Source of the DNA: a bacterium
GTDB lineage: Bacteria > UBP6 > UBA1177
Assembly: GCA_017538365.1 (NCBI GenBank)
Contig: JAFYIZ010000028.1
Location: forward strand, 62,001 to 126,000
Direction: 5' to 3'
DNA: 64,000 nt
In this document: piece after piece, positions 50,902 through 59,202 of the stretch
How the letters are laid out: each line of letters opens with the position of its first letter
Numbering within the stretch: position 1 is the first letter of the stretch
Made by a program: the position numbers and the translations under genes
The notes under the pieces: model-generated
Told to the model about the DNA's origin: nothing
Seen by the model: the letters and a program-made list of their open reading frames with translations, nothing else
Databases searched by the model: none

Positions 50902-50985
50902 TCTCGGAATCCCGTGATACCGAAGCGGCGCAACCCTTGCGGGATCACGTAATCCCGGAATCTCGGAATCCCGAAGCGCCGCCCA
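50886..50985. repeat. Octamer-array repeat, site D (clearest copy)
   Basis: First block, perfect 8-nt register 50886-50925: TCACGAGA, TCTCGTGA, TCTCGGAA, TCCCGTGA, TACCGAAG, then CGGCGC. Second block 50945-50976: TCACGTAA, TCCCGGAA, TCTCGGAA, TCCCGAAG, then CGCCGC. Seven of nine units fit TNNCGNNA; both end units finish CCGAAG. Confidence 0.9.
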
Positions 50986-50994
50986 CGATTTTTT

Positions 50995-51022
50995 TTGACT
51001 TTTGAAGGCTCTTCAATATAAA
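50995..51022 (+). promoter_or_regulatory. Promoter of the YfgM/BamB-like pair
   Basis: TTGACT (50995-51000), 16-nt spacer, TATAAA (51017-51022), then GGCGCGTTA and T7 (51032-51038). Confidence 0.75.
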
Positions 51023-51065
51023 GGCGCGTTATTTTTTTGTTTTATTTCTATTTTTGGAGGAAATT

Positions 51066-51806
51066 ATGGCTTTGAAGCTTAGAGGCGCAAGAAAAGCTAA
51101 GAAAAAAGAGCTTGAAACGGCGGCAAATATCGTTGAAAATGACGCTTTTCAGGAGCAGGGGAAAAAGGTTGTTCTCGAACATCCTTACTTTATTTTCGGT
51201 TGTGTTGCAGCGATCGTTGTTGTTGTTATTGTCGCAATGCTTATTTCGACTGCTGTAAAATCGGCATCAGATGCAAAATCGCTTGAATATGCCGCAGCGA
51301 CGGAACTTCTTGACAAGGCTGACGATGACTCGTCGGAAAACGCTAAAGCAACTTACGAGCAGGCTCTTGCCGCTTTCGACAAAGTTATAAAAAATCAGTC
51401 CGGTTCGATGAATGCGGCTGCTTCAATGGTATTTTCAGGTCGTATTTACAAAGAAAGCATGAACAACTGCGACAAGGCGGTTGATTTCTTCAAACAGGCA
51501 CGCACTAGCGGAAAACTCAGCACCGATGTCCGCTTTGTAGCTTACGAAGGCGAGGCAATGTGCTACTTCGATAAAGGCGATTACGAAAAAGCTGTTGATC
51601 TCTGGAAGGAATGGCTCAATCAGAAAACCGATATCTATAAGGATTACGCGCTTTACTACACCGGCATGACCTATGAAAAACTCGGAAAAGCCGATGAAGC
51701 GGCTGTTTATTACAACAGATTGAAAGACGAATATCCGAAGAGCCTTCTTCTTGCAAAAATCACGGGCAAAGTTACAACAAAAGAGCCTGAAAAAGCACAG
51801 AATTAA
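51066..51806 (+). CDS. YfgM-like TPR membrane protein
   Basis: 246 residues from ATG 51066 (GGAGG upstream). A basic N-terminal segment, one transmembrane helix (about 46-66, FGCVAAIVVVVIVAMLI), then a periplasmic TPR-like region (AYEGEAMCYFDKGDYEKAVD, YYTGMTYEKLGKADEAAVYY). The topology fits YfgM, an inner-membrane ancillary factor of SecYEG. In E. coli yfgM precedes bamB; here a beta-propeller protein follows with a 1-nt overlap (TAATG). Confidence 0.75.
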   Translation: MALKLRGARKAKKKELETAANIVENDAFQEQGKKVVLEHPYFIFGCVAAIVVVVIVAMLISTAVKSASDAKSLEYAAATELLDKADDDSSENAKATYEQALAAFDKVIKNQSGSMNAAASMVFSGRIYKESMNNCDKAVDFFKQARTSGKLSTDVRFVAYEGEAMCYFDKGDYEKAVDLWKEWLNQKTDIYKDYALYYTGMTYEKLGKADEAAVYYNRLKDEYPKSLLLAKITGKVTTKEPEKAQN

Positions 51807-53020
51807 TGTTTCCTCGCAAATTTTTCCCAATTTTTTTCGTTTTTTTATTTTCTCTTCCGATTTCTGCCGAATTTGTCGGATCTGTCGAATTTGACGAAAA
51901 TGCAGGAAAAGCCCCTGTTTTTGTTAAAAAAGGTGAACCGCATTTAGCTATTGAATGGGCGATTCCGCTCAAAAAAAATCAGGTTCAGGTAAACAGGCGC
52001 GAAGAAGCCGGAGTGACTCTTTTCGGAGAGGATATTCTTGTCGCGTCACGTTCAGGCAGTCTTCATCTTTTCGGAAAAAACGGCGAACTCAAAGTGACGG
52101 CGGTTTTTGAAGGTGAATGCACGGTGGCGCCTGTCGCAGTTGATGAAACACACGCACTTGTTTCGGTTTCAAATTCGGTTTTAATGATGGAGCTTGTTAC
52201 CGGAAAAAAGGGGAAAAAGTACAGCTGGAAAGTACTTTGGAATATCGCGGGAAAGGCGACAGTCGCGGCGCAGCCTTTTGTCTATGAAAACAAACTTGTC
52301 CTCATTCAGTTCCACGACAGTGTGATTTATGTTGTAGACAAGGAGAGCGGTGAACTTAAAAATATGTACAGCGACTATGAAAACAGCGAAGAACTATCCG
52401 TTATACGCCTTGCGCAGCCGATATTCGTCGACGGAAAGATCGTTTTCGGTTTTTCCGACGGCACAATAACCTTTTTCATGCTGCGTGATGAAGGCAAAGT
52501 CGATCTGATTCCTTACTACAAATTCAAAACGGCGAGCTCGATGAAAAGGTTCGAAAAACGTGACTTTTTCGATCTTCTTTCTTTTGTCCAGATCGAAGAT
52601 TCAATTCTTTTTTCGGGCGGGGAGTACGGCGGCGTTATCGTTGACGGAAAGCCTTCTAAACTTGAAAACATGGAAGATCTCCAGCTTTTCAAATATGAAA
52701 ACGGTTTTGCCGGTTTCGGCCGCCGCGGAATTTTTCTTTTCGATGAGAACGGAAAATTCAAAACGCAGCCGTTCAAGTCGATGAATTATGTTACCAATCT
52801 TGTTCAGGGAAACGGTTTTACAGTTGCGATGACATCAGGCGAAGGACCGATGCTGGGCGATACTGATGCCTTTATTTATCTGCTTTCCCCGGATTTTGCG
52901 AAGATACATTACTCCATGATGATACCGAACGGAGTTTCAAGTAATGCGGTGTGTGACGGGCGCGCAGTGTACTTTATTTCGGACATGGGAGTACTTTATA
53001 AGTTAAAAGTGTTAAATTAA
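51806..53020 (+). CDS. Exported PQQ-like beta-propeller, BamB-like
   Basis: 404 residues, with a signal peptide ending near PISA and no lipobox Cys. Repeated propeller strands (GVTLFGEDILVASRSGSLHL, VAVDETHALVSV, AQPFVYENKLVLIQFHDS) and short PQQ-like loops fit the BamB type. BamB helps assembly of outer-membrane proteins. Unlike E. coli BamB it is not a lipoprotein. Its position after a YfgM-like gene supports the assignment; identity is moderate. Confidence 0.65.
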   Translation: MFPRKFFPIFFVFLFSLPISAEFVGSVEFDENAGKAPVFVKKGEPHLAIEWAIPLKKNQVQVNRREEAGVTLFGEDILVASRSGSLHLFGKNGELKVTAVFEGECTVAPVAVDETHALVSVSNSVLMMELVTGKKGKKYSWKVLWNIAGKATVAAQPFVYENKLVLIQFHDSVIYVVDKESGELKNMYSDYENSEELSVIRLAQPIFVDGKIVFGFSDGTITFFMLRDEGKVDLIPYYKFKTASSMKRFEKRDFFDLLSFVQIEDSILFSGGEYGGVIVDGKPSKLENMEDLQLFKYENGFAGFGRRGIFLFDENGKFKTQPFKSMNYVTNLVQGNGFTVAMTSGEGPMLGDTDAFIYLLSPDFAKIHYSMMIPNGVSSNAVCDGRAVYFISDMGVLYKLKVLN

Positions 53021-53032
53021 TGGAAAATTTTC

Positions 53033-53060
53033 TTGCAATATTAAAGAAAATGATTAGAAA
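53033..53060 (+). promoter_or_regulatory. Promoter of the HU/IHF-like gene
   Basis: TTGCAA (53033-53038), 16-nt spacer, TAGAAA (53055-53060), then TGAGCGGC and T5. Confidence 0.55.
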
Positions 53061-53101
53061 TGAGCGGCTTTTTGGAGCAAAGACTTTTTATGGAGGAGTG
53101 A

Positions 53102-53377
53102 ATGAATAAGTCGAATTTAATTGCTGTTTTTTCTGAAAAAGCAAACCTTTCAAAGAGAAATGCGGAACAGTTCGTAAACATTATGATTGATTCAATGATC
53201 AAAGCTCTCAAAAACGGCGAGCGCGTTGAAATCAGAGGTTTCGGCAGTTTCGTAGTTCGCACTTACGGTGCTTATGAAGGCAGAAATCCCAAGACCGGCG
53301 CAACGATAAACGTCGATCAGAAGAAACTTCCTTTCTTCAAGGCTGGAAAAGATCTTCTTTCCCGCATCAATGACTGA
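53102..53377 (+). CDS. HU/IHF-family DNA-bending protein
   Basis: 91 residues. N-terminal helices, ERVEIRGFGSFVVR beta-arm base and the tip motif RNPKTGATINV, conserved in HU and IHF. The RNPKTG tip and Tyr-rich arm lean toward IHF-type. Bends DNA and organises the nucleoid. Followed by a strong terminator. Confidence 0.93.
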   Translation: MNKSNLIAVFSEKANLSKRNAEQFVNIMIDSMIKALKNGERVEIRGFGSFVVRTYGAYEGRNPKTGATINVDQKKLPFFKAGKDLLSRIND

Positions 53378-53393
53378 TTAACTTCAGTTTTTT

Positions 53394-53415
53394 GCCGCTT
53401 CGTGCGGCTTTTTTT
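53394..53415 (+). terminator. Intrinsic terminator after the HU/IHF gene
   Basis: GCCGC-TTCGT-GCGGC stem-loop (53394-53408) followed directly by T7 (53409-53415). The best intrinsic terminator on the plus strand in this window. Confidence 0.9.
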
Positions 53416-53431
53416 ATTTTTCGGATAACTC

Positions 53432-55942
53432 ATGTCGTTTAAAGCAGAACTCTATTTTACGGCTGCTGCCATAAGGCTCGCGCGATATTTCATTTCGCAG
53501 AACGACGGAAATGAGATCGTCATGGTCGGCAAGGTGGATGCAGACGGAAAAATCTGCGATCTACGCCGCGCCGCGATGGGGGACACCGGCTCTGTGCCTG
53601 CGGTTATTGCTACTGCCGCGCCTGGGGAAGTGCTTATTCACAACCATCCGAGCGGAAACATAAATCCGAGCGCCGCAGATATTGAAGTTGCAGCACGCGC
53701 AGCCGAAAAAAGTGTCGGTTCATACATTGTTGACAACGATGTGATAAATGTTTTTCCGGTTGTCGAAAGGATCGAACCCGAAAACACCGAAATTGAGCCT
53801 ATTGATCTTGAAGAAGTTGCTGAGATTTTCAGCAGAAACGGAAGACTTGCGCAGTCTGACAGTACGTTTGAGTTCAGACATCCTCAGACCGAAATGGCTT
53901 TGAGTGTTGCCGAAGCGGTAAATTCCTCGTCTGTTCTGGTTTCAGAAGCGGGAACGGGAACTGGCAAAAGTTTCGCATACCTTGTTCCTGCGCTGCAATA
54001 CGTCTCGAAAAACAAAGGTAAGAGAGTCGTCATAAGCACTTCAACGATCGCTCTGCAGGAACAGCTTTTCAACAAGGATATTCCGGCGCTTCTCAAAAAA
54101 CTTGATATTGACGATGTCGGAACGGTCGTTCTGAAAGGGAGAAGCAACTATCTCTGCAAAAGGAGATATGCTGATTTCAGAATGGGTAGTATCCAGACGA
54201 AAATCGACGATGCAGCTTCACAAAAAAGTGTCGAAACTGTCGAAGAGATCGACCAGTGGCTCAACTATACCGATGACGGATCTCGCTCGAACATGAATTC
54301 ATCGCTTGCTCTCGATATTTGGAACGAGATTTGCGCTGACGAGCTGGCATGTGAAAAAAGCAAATGCCGTTTTTTCAGTTCATGTTTCTTTTTCAAGGCT
54401 AGAAGACGTGCGAATTTTGCTTCTCTCATCCTTGTCAACCACCATCTTTTAATGGCTGATGTCTCGATGAAATCAGCAGAAGACGAAGGTGAAGGAATCC
54501 TTCCGAAGTTTGATATTTTAGTTATTGACGAGGCTCACAACATTTTTAAAAGTGCGGTCAGTTTTCTTGGTGAATCGGTTTCGTCAAATTCAGTCAGAAA
54601 GCTGCTCGGAAAACTTTACAATACCAATTCGGGGCAGGGGCTTCTGACAAAACTTCTCAGTAACAACGCGAATTCAACGCTGCTCAAACCTGTTGAAAAG
54701 GCGGTGAATATACTTTCCGGCGGTTTTCAGGCGAAACTCGCACACTCGTTTATTCCCGAACTGATTTCGATTCTGGGCAAAAACAGCGACGAAAACCTTT
54801 ACGAACTCGACGACCCTGAAAAGCGGAAAGAAATGACCGATATTCTGGGAAAGATTGTTACAGTCGTAACTGATGTGACCGATCTGATTGCGCCGGTCGT
54901 AAAACTTTTGAAGGAAAAAGATGAGGCGCACACCGAGCTCAGAACCGTCATGGATGATATGAACCGCTCACTTCTTACCGATCTTGAAGGAGTCGTTGCA
55001 AAACTTGCCTCCTATGCCGGTTTCTACAGCGAATTCTGCATCGGGACGAACACTGAAAATCAGGTTTTCTGGGGTGAAAAGAGCGGCGAAACACTCACGC
55101 TTACGATAAGTCCGCTCGATGTACAGCGGATCTTAGCTGAAAATCTCTACAAAGATACCAAAAGCATAATTTTCACTTCGGCGACTCTTACAACAAGCCG
55201 CGACGAGCACGGTTTTGACTTTTTCTACCGCGAAAGCGGACTCGCGCTTTCTGAAAGGGAAAAGAAGGCGATAAGTTTAGAGAGCTGTTTCGATTACGCT
55301 TCTCAGATAAAGGCTTTCATCGGCGGTGATATGCCCGATCCGGCCAGGGACCGCGAGCTTTTCGATTCGGCGAGCATCGAGGCTGCACACGATATCGTCA
55401 AGGCTTCAGGCGGCGGCGCGCTTGTCCTTTTCACTTCGATAAGCCACCGCGAAAACGCTCTCAAATACTTTTCAGACCTCGATTTCGAGGTTTTTTCGCA
55501 GGGAAAAATGTCGGTTCAGGCGATAATGAAAAAATTCCGCGAAGACGTGAACGCGACTCTTCTTGCAACCGAAACTTTCTGGGAAGGAATAGATATGAAA
55601 GGGGAAACTCTGCGTAACCTCGTGATAATCAAACTTCCGTTCCGCTATCCGAGCCATCCTTTCATCAAGCGTTATGTCGCGCGTCTTGAGCAGGAAACGG
55701 GGAAGGGTGGTTTTCAGGTATACACGCTGCCTAACGCGGTTCTTAAATTCAAGCAGGGATTCGGCCGTCTTATCCGCACGAAAAGCGACATCGGAACGGT
55801 TACAGTGCTCGACAAACGCATAGCCGAAAAGAATTACGGACGCGATTTTATCAGGTCTGCGCCCGCCGGAGTCAGGTTCAACGTTCTTCCTGTTGCCGAA
55901 ATCGCGCGGAGAGTTGAAGAATTTTTTGGCAGAAACGATTGA
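53432..55942 (+). CDS. JAB(RadC-like)-DinG fusion helicase
   Basis: 836 residues. Residues 1-~115 carry a RadC-like JAB/JAMM domain: His70-Asn-His72 in LIHNHPSGNINPSAAD with Ser80, Asp83 and possible Glu28, a complete metal site. Residues ~150-836 form a DinG/XPD superfamily 2 helicase: Walker A EAGTGTGKS, DEAH box VIDEAHN (~365), motifs ATETFWEGIDM and QGFGRLIRT. Iron-sulfur ligands Cys242, Cys307, Cys312, Cys318 keep the E. coli DinG spacing C-x4-C-x5-C for the last three. DinG unwinds R-loops and other DNA structures after damage. Fusion of the two modules in one chain is unusual. Confidence 0.88.
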   Translation: MSFKAELYFTAAAIRLARYFISQNDGNEIVMVGKVDADGKICDLRRAAMGDTGSVPAVIATAAPGEVLIHNHPSGNINPSAADIEVAARAAEKSVGSYIVDNDVINVFPVVERIEPENTEIEPIDLEEVAEIFSRNGRLAQSDSTFEFRHPQTEMALSVAEAVNSSSVLVSEAGTGTGKSFAYLVPALQYVSKNKGKRVVISTSTIALQEQLFNKDIPALLKKLDIDDVGTVVLKGRSNYLCKRRYADFRMGSIQTKIDDAASQKSVETVEEIDQWLNYTDDGSRSNMNSSLALDIWNEICADELACEKSKCRFFSSCFFFKARRRANFASLILVNHHLLMADVSMKSAEDEGEGILPKFDILVIDEAHNIFKSAVSFLGESVSSNSVRKLLGKLYNTNSGQGLLTKLLSNNANSTLLKPVEKAVNILSGGFQAKLAHSFIPELISILGKNSDENLYELDDPEKRKEMTDILGKIVTVVTDVTDLIAPVVKLLKEKDEAHTELRTVMDDMNRSLLTDLEGVVAKLASYAGFYSEFCIGTNTENQVFWGEKSGETLTLTISPLDVQRILAENLYKDTKSIIFTSATLTTSRDEHGFDFFYRESGLALSEREKKAISLESCFDYASQIKAFIGGDMPDPARDRELFDSASIEAAHDIVKASGGGALVLFTSISHRENALKYFSDLDFEVFSQGKMSVQAIMKKFREDVNATLLATETFWEGIDMKGETLRNLVIIKLPFRYPSHPFIKRYVARLEQETGKGGFQVYTLPNAVLKFKQGFGRLIRTKSDIGTVTVLDKRIAEKNYGRDFIRSAPAGVRFNVLPVAEIARRVEEFFGRND

Positions 55943-55997
55943 TTGTGCTATGAATATCCGCAATTTGTTATATGTTTGTTTTTTATAGGAGAAATCA

Positions 55998-57722
55998 ATG
56001 AGAGTTAGTCAGCTTTTTTTCCAGACATTGAAAGAAGTTCCGAAAGAGGCGCAGATCGAAAGCCACAGGCTCCTTTACCGCGCAGGAATGATACAGAAAC
56101 TCGCGAGCGGTGTTTACAACTACCTTCCGCTTGCACTCAGAAGCATCAGAAAACTTGAAGACATAATCCGCGAAGAGCTCAATAAACGCGGCTGTCAGGA
56201 AGTTCTTATGCCGTCGGTACAGCCGGCAGAACTTTGGCAGGAAAGCGGCAGATGGGGTTATTACGGCCCTGAACTTCTCCGCCTGAAAGACAGAAAAGGC
56301 GGTGATTTCTGCCTTGGTCCGACGCACGAAGAAGTCATTACCGACATGGTCCGCAGAAACCTCAGAAGCTATAAGCAGCTTCCTTACAACCTTTACCAGT
56401 TCCAGAGCAAGTTCCGTGACGAAGTCCGCCCGCGCTTCGGTCTGATGAGAGGACGTGAGTTCATAATGAAAGACGGTTATTCGTTCGATGTCAGCGAGGA
56501 GAAGGCGAAGGAATCATATAAAAAAATGTATGAGGCTTACAACGCGATTTTTAGAAGAAGCGGCCTTAAATTCAAGCCGGTCGATGCAGCAACAGGTGCG
56601 ATCGGCGGTGATATGAGCCACGAATTCCAGGTTTTGGCCGATGCAGGCGAAGACACGATCCTTTCATGCAGCAAATGCAGTTACGCAGCAAACCTTGAGA
56701 AGGCGACTTCGGTTTACGGTGAAAACAAGCTTGATTCTTCAAATGTTCCGCCTGTAAAAGATGTCGAAACTCCGAATCAGAGATCGGTCGAAGAAGTTGC
56801 GGCATTTTTGGGTAAAACCACAAAAGAAATAATGAAATCAATGATTTATATGGTTGATGAAGAACCTGTTCTCATTCTTGTCAGAGGCGACAAAGAGATA
56901 AACGAAGCGAAAGTTCAGGCTTTCTGCAAAGGAAACGCAGTAGAACTTGCAAGTGATGCCGTAATTGAAGATATTTCAGGCGCGCCGCACGGCTTCATCG
57001 GACCGGTAAACCTCAGAAAACAGATAAAAATCCTGGCTGACTATTCTATAACGACGATGCCTTCGCTCACGGCAGGCGCAAACAAAGCCGGTTACCATAT
57101 TGAAAACGTTGTTATGCGCAGAGATTTCACGCCTGATGCAGTCGGTGATTTCGTTGTAACGACGGCAGGGGAAAGATGTCCGCACTGCGACGGCGTGCTT
57201 GAAGAGTGCAGAGGAATCGAAGTAGGACAGGTTTTCTATCTCGGAACGAAATACAGCTCGAAGATGAAGTGCGAATTTATCGATGAAAACGGCGAATCTG
57301 TTCCTGCAGTCATGGGCTGCTACGGAATCGGCGTCGGCAGAACGGTTCAGGCTGCAATCGAGCAGAACCACGACGAATTCGGCATAATCTGGCCGATGGC
57401 GCTTGCTCCTTATGAAGCGATCGTTCTTCCGCTCCAGATGAACAAAGAGGAAGTCAAGAACGCTGCATTCGATTTTTATGAAAAGCTCAATGCTGCAGGA
57501 GTTGAAACTGTCATTGATGACCGCGACGAAAGAGCTGGCTTCAAGTTCAACGATGCTGACCTTGTCGGTTATCCGGTTCAGATAATTTTCGGCGCAAAAT
57601 CGCTTGAAAGAGGCGTCGTAGAAGTAAAAATCCGCAGAACCAACGAAAAACAGGAGATGAAAATCGAAGAAGCCGTTGATTTTGTTGTCAATTTCAAGAG
57701 GGAAGAACTCAAGATAAAATGA
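55998..57722 (+). CDS. proS: Prolyl-tRNA synthetase (bacterial type, with editing domain)
   Basis: 574 residues. Class II catalytic domain (SHRLLYRAGMIQKLASGVYN, RDEVRPRFGLMRGREFIMKD), inserted YbaK-type editing domain (~residues 235-395; LILVRGDKEINEAKV, GAPHGFIGPV), motif 3 GCYGIGVGRTVQAAIEQ and C-terminal anticodon-binding domain (VIDDRDERAGFKFNDADLVG). Full bacterial type. The next gene overlaps at ATGA. Confidence 0.96.
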   Translation: MRVSQLFFQTLKEVPKEAQIESHRLLYRAGMIQKLASGVYNYLPLALRSIRKLEDIIREELNKRGCQEVLMPSVQPAELWQESGRWGYYGPELLRLKDRKGGDFCLGPTHEEVITDMVRRNLRSYKQLPYNLYQFQSKFRDEVRPRFGLMRGREFIMKDGYSFDVSEEKAKESYKKMYEAYNAIFRRSGLKFKPVDAATGAIGGDMSHEFQVLADAGEDTILSCSKCSYAANLEKATSVYGENKLDSSNVPPVKDVETPNQRSVEEVAAFLGKTTKEIMKSMIYMVDEEPVLILVRGDKEINEAKVQAFCKGNAVELASDAVIEDISGAPHGFIGPVNLRKQIKILADYSITTMPSLTAGANKAGYHIENVVMRRDFTPDAVGDFVVTTAGERCPHCDGVLEECRGIEVGQVFYLGTKYSSKMKCEFIDENGESVPAVMGCYGIGVGRTVQAAIEQNHDEFGIIWPMALAPYEAIVLPLQMNKEEVKNAAFDFYEKLNAAGVETVIDDRDERAGFKFNDADLVGYPVQIIFGAKSLERGVVEVKIRRTNEKQEMKIEEAVDFVVNFKREELKIK

Positions 57723-58297
57723 GAAAGTTTTTTTCTCTGATTATCGTTTTTTGTCTTACCTTGCCCGTTTTTGCCGCCAAAGTAAACTATGATCCTGAAA
57801 TAAAAGTTGATGAAAATCTGACGATACCGCTCAGAAACTACGGTGTTTTCGCACCGGCATCGTTTTCCATCTACGCGATCGGGCTTTATGTTGCAGGAAA
57901 AGAAACCGACAATATGAAGCTCAAAGATGCCGACCAGCCTATGGCTATCAGGCTTGTTTCATTGTCCAGCCTTTTAGGGATGAACAAGCTTATAAGCGAG
58001 CTGAGACGCGGTTTCAGCTACGGAATGAGTCACGACAAAGAGTTTTTGAAGACGATCCAGACACGCATTGACACATTTCTTGACATGCTTAAAAATTCAG
58101 GCAAAACACCTAAAAAAAACAAGCATATAACTTTTTTGTACATACCGGATAAAGGAACAGAAGTCTATTTCGAAGATGAATTTTTGGGTGAAATCAAGGG
58201 ACACGATTTCAAACGGGCACTTTTCGGGATATGGCTCAACAGCAACTGTGCCGATCCGAAACTTCGAGAAGAAGTTGTCAAAATAAGAAAAAAGTGA
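57719..58297 (+). CDS. Exported chalcone-isomerase-like protein
   Basis: 192 residues, overlapping proS by 4 nt. Signal peptide ends at VFAA. The domain (LRNYGVFAPASFSIYAIGLY, FKRALFGIWLNSN) matches chalcone isomerase-like (CHI) proteins of bacteria, where the final ALFxIWLG-type motif is typical. Bacterial members are exported or lipid-binding proteins of unknown role, not flavonoid enzymes. Placed between proS and rpoH in one transcript. Confidence 0.82.
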   Translation: MRKFFSLIIVFCLTLPVFAAKVNYDPEIKVDENLTIPLRNYGVFAPASFSIYAIGLYVAGKETDNMKLKDADQPMAIRLVSLSSLLGMNKLISELRRGFSYGMSHDKEFLKTIQTRIDTFLDMLKNSGKTPKKNKHITFLYIPDKGTEVYFEDEFLGEIKGHDFKRALFGIWLNSNCADPKLREEVVKIRKK

Positions 58298-58304
58298 GGC
58301 TATT

Positions 58305-59201
58305 TTGAGCGAAAAACAAAGCTTAAGTAAAATTCCGATACTTTCGCAGAACACTCTTTCGACATACATCCGCAGTGTTCTTTCGGTTCCGGATCTGACG
58401 CGGGAAGAGGAGGCTGATCTTTTCAAAAAGTTCAAGGAGACTCAGAGCAAGGAGGCGGCGCAGAAAATAGTCGTCAGCAACCTTAAACTAGTCGTAAATC
58501 TTGCTTATAAATTCAGGAATTTCCGTGATGTTCCGGATCTTATCCAGGAGGGGAGTCTCGGTCTTCTCACAGCTCTGCAGAAGTTCGATCTCGACAAAGG
58601 AGTGCGGTTCGCAACTTATGCGACATGGTGGATCAAGGCGAAGATTCAGGAGTTTATCATCAGCCAGATGAGTATTGTCCGCTTCGGAAAAAGCAGAGAC
58701 GAACGAAAACTTTTCTTCAACATGATGGCGACTATCAAAGATATTCAAAGTTACGACAAAGACGGTGAAATATCGAAGGAAGAGCTTATTCAGGAAGTTG
58801 CGCGCCGCCTCAACGTCACGCCGGACAAAGTTATTGACGCGCTTCAGGTAGTATCCTCATACAACGACATTTCGATTGACCAGACAATCGAAGGAAGCGA
58901 TGAAAAACTGATCGAACTCAAGGATAAAAGCGATTTTGATCAGGAAATCGATGACGAGGATATGAAAGTCAAACTCCAGAACGCGATAAGTACGCTGAAT
59001 GAAAGAGAAAAATTCGTTATCTGGAACCGTTATCTTGCCGATGAAACGATGACTTTGGAAGAGATAGGCGAGAAATACGGAATTTCAAAAGAGCGCGTCC
59101 GTCAGATCGAATCCCGTGCTCTTGCCAAAATAAAACTTTTCACGATGAAGCAGCCTAAACTTCTGCCGCAGGCTTCAAGCGACATCGAAGATGCTTTTTA
59201 A
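58305..59201 (+). CDS. rpoH: RNA polymerase sigma factor RpoH (sigma-32 type)
   Basis: 298 residues from a TTG with GAGG upstream. Region 2 (FRDVPDLIQEGSLGLLTALQKF, GVRFATYATWWIKAKIQEFI), the RpoH-box-like RDERKLFFNM, and region 4 (TLEEIGEKYGISKERVRQIE). Length and the box identify it as a heat-shock sigma factor rather than RpoD. The dnaK-like gene at 63864 could be a target, although its visible promoter looks sigma-70-like. The stop lies 1 nt from convergent mtaB. Confidence 0.88.
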   Translation: MSEKQSLSKIPILSQNTLSTYIRSVLSVPDLTREEEADLFKKFKETQSKEAAQKIVVSNLKLVVNLAYKFRNFRDVPDLIQEGSLGLLTALQKFDLDKGVRFATYATWWIKAKIQEFIISQMSIVRFGKSRDERKLFFNMMATIKDIQSYDKDGEISKEELIQEVARRLNVTPDKVIDALQVVSSYNDISIDQTIEGSDEKLIELKDKSDFDQEIDDEDMKVKLQNAISTLNEREKFVIWNRYLADETMTLEEIGEKYGISKERVRQIESRALAKIKLFTMKQPKLLPQASSDIEDAF

Positions 59202-59202
59202 A

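Noticed and set aside
50886-50985. Octamer arrays considered as a CRISPR array
   Set aside because: Units are 8 nt, contiguous and without unique spacers; no cas genes.
58305-59201. Sigma factor considered as RpoD or RpoS
   Set aside because: Too short for RpoD, lacks region 1.1, and has the RpoH-box-like RKLFFNM.
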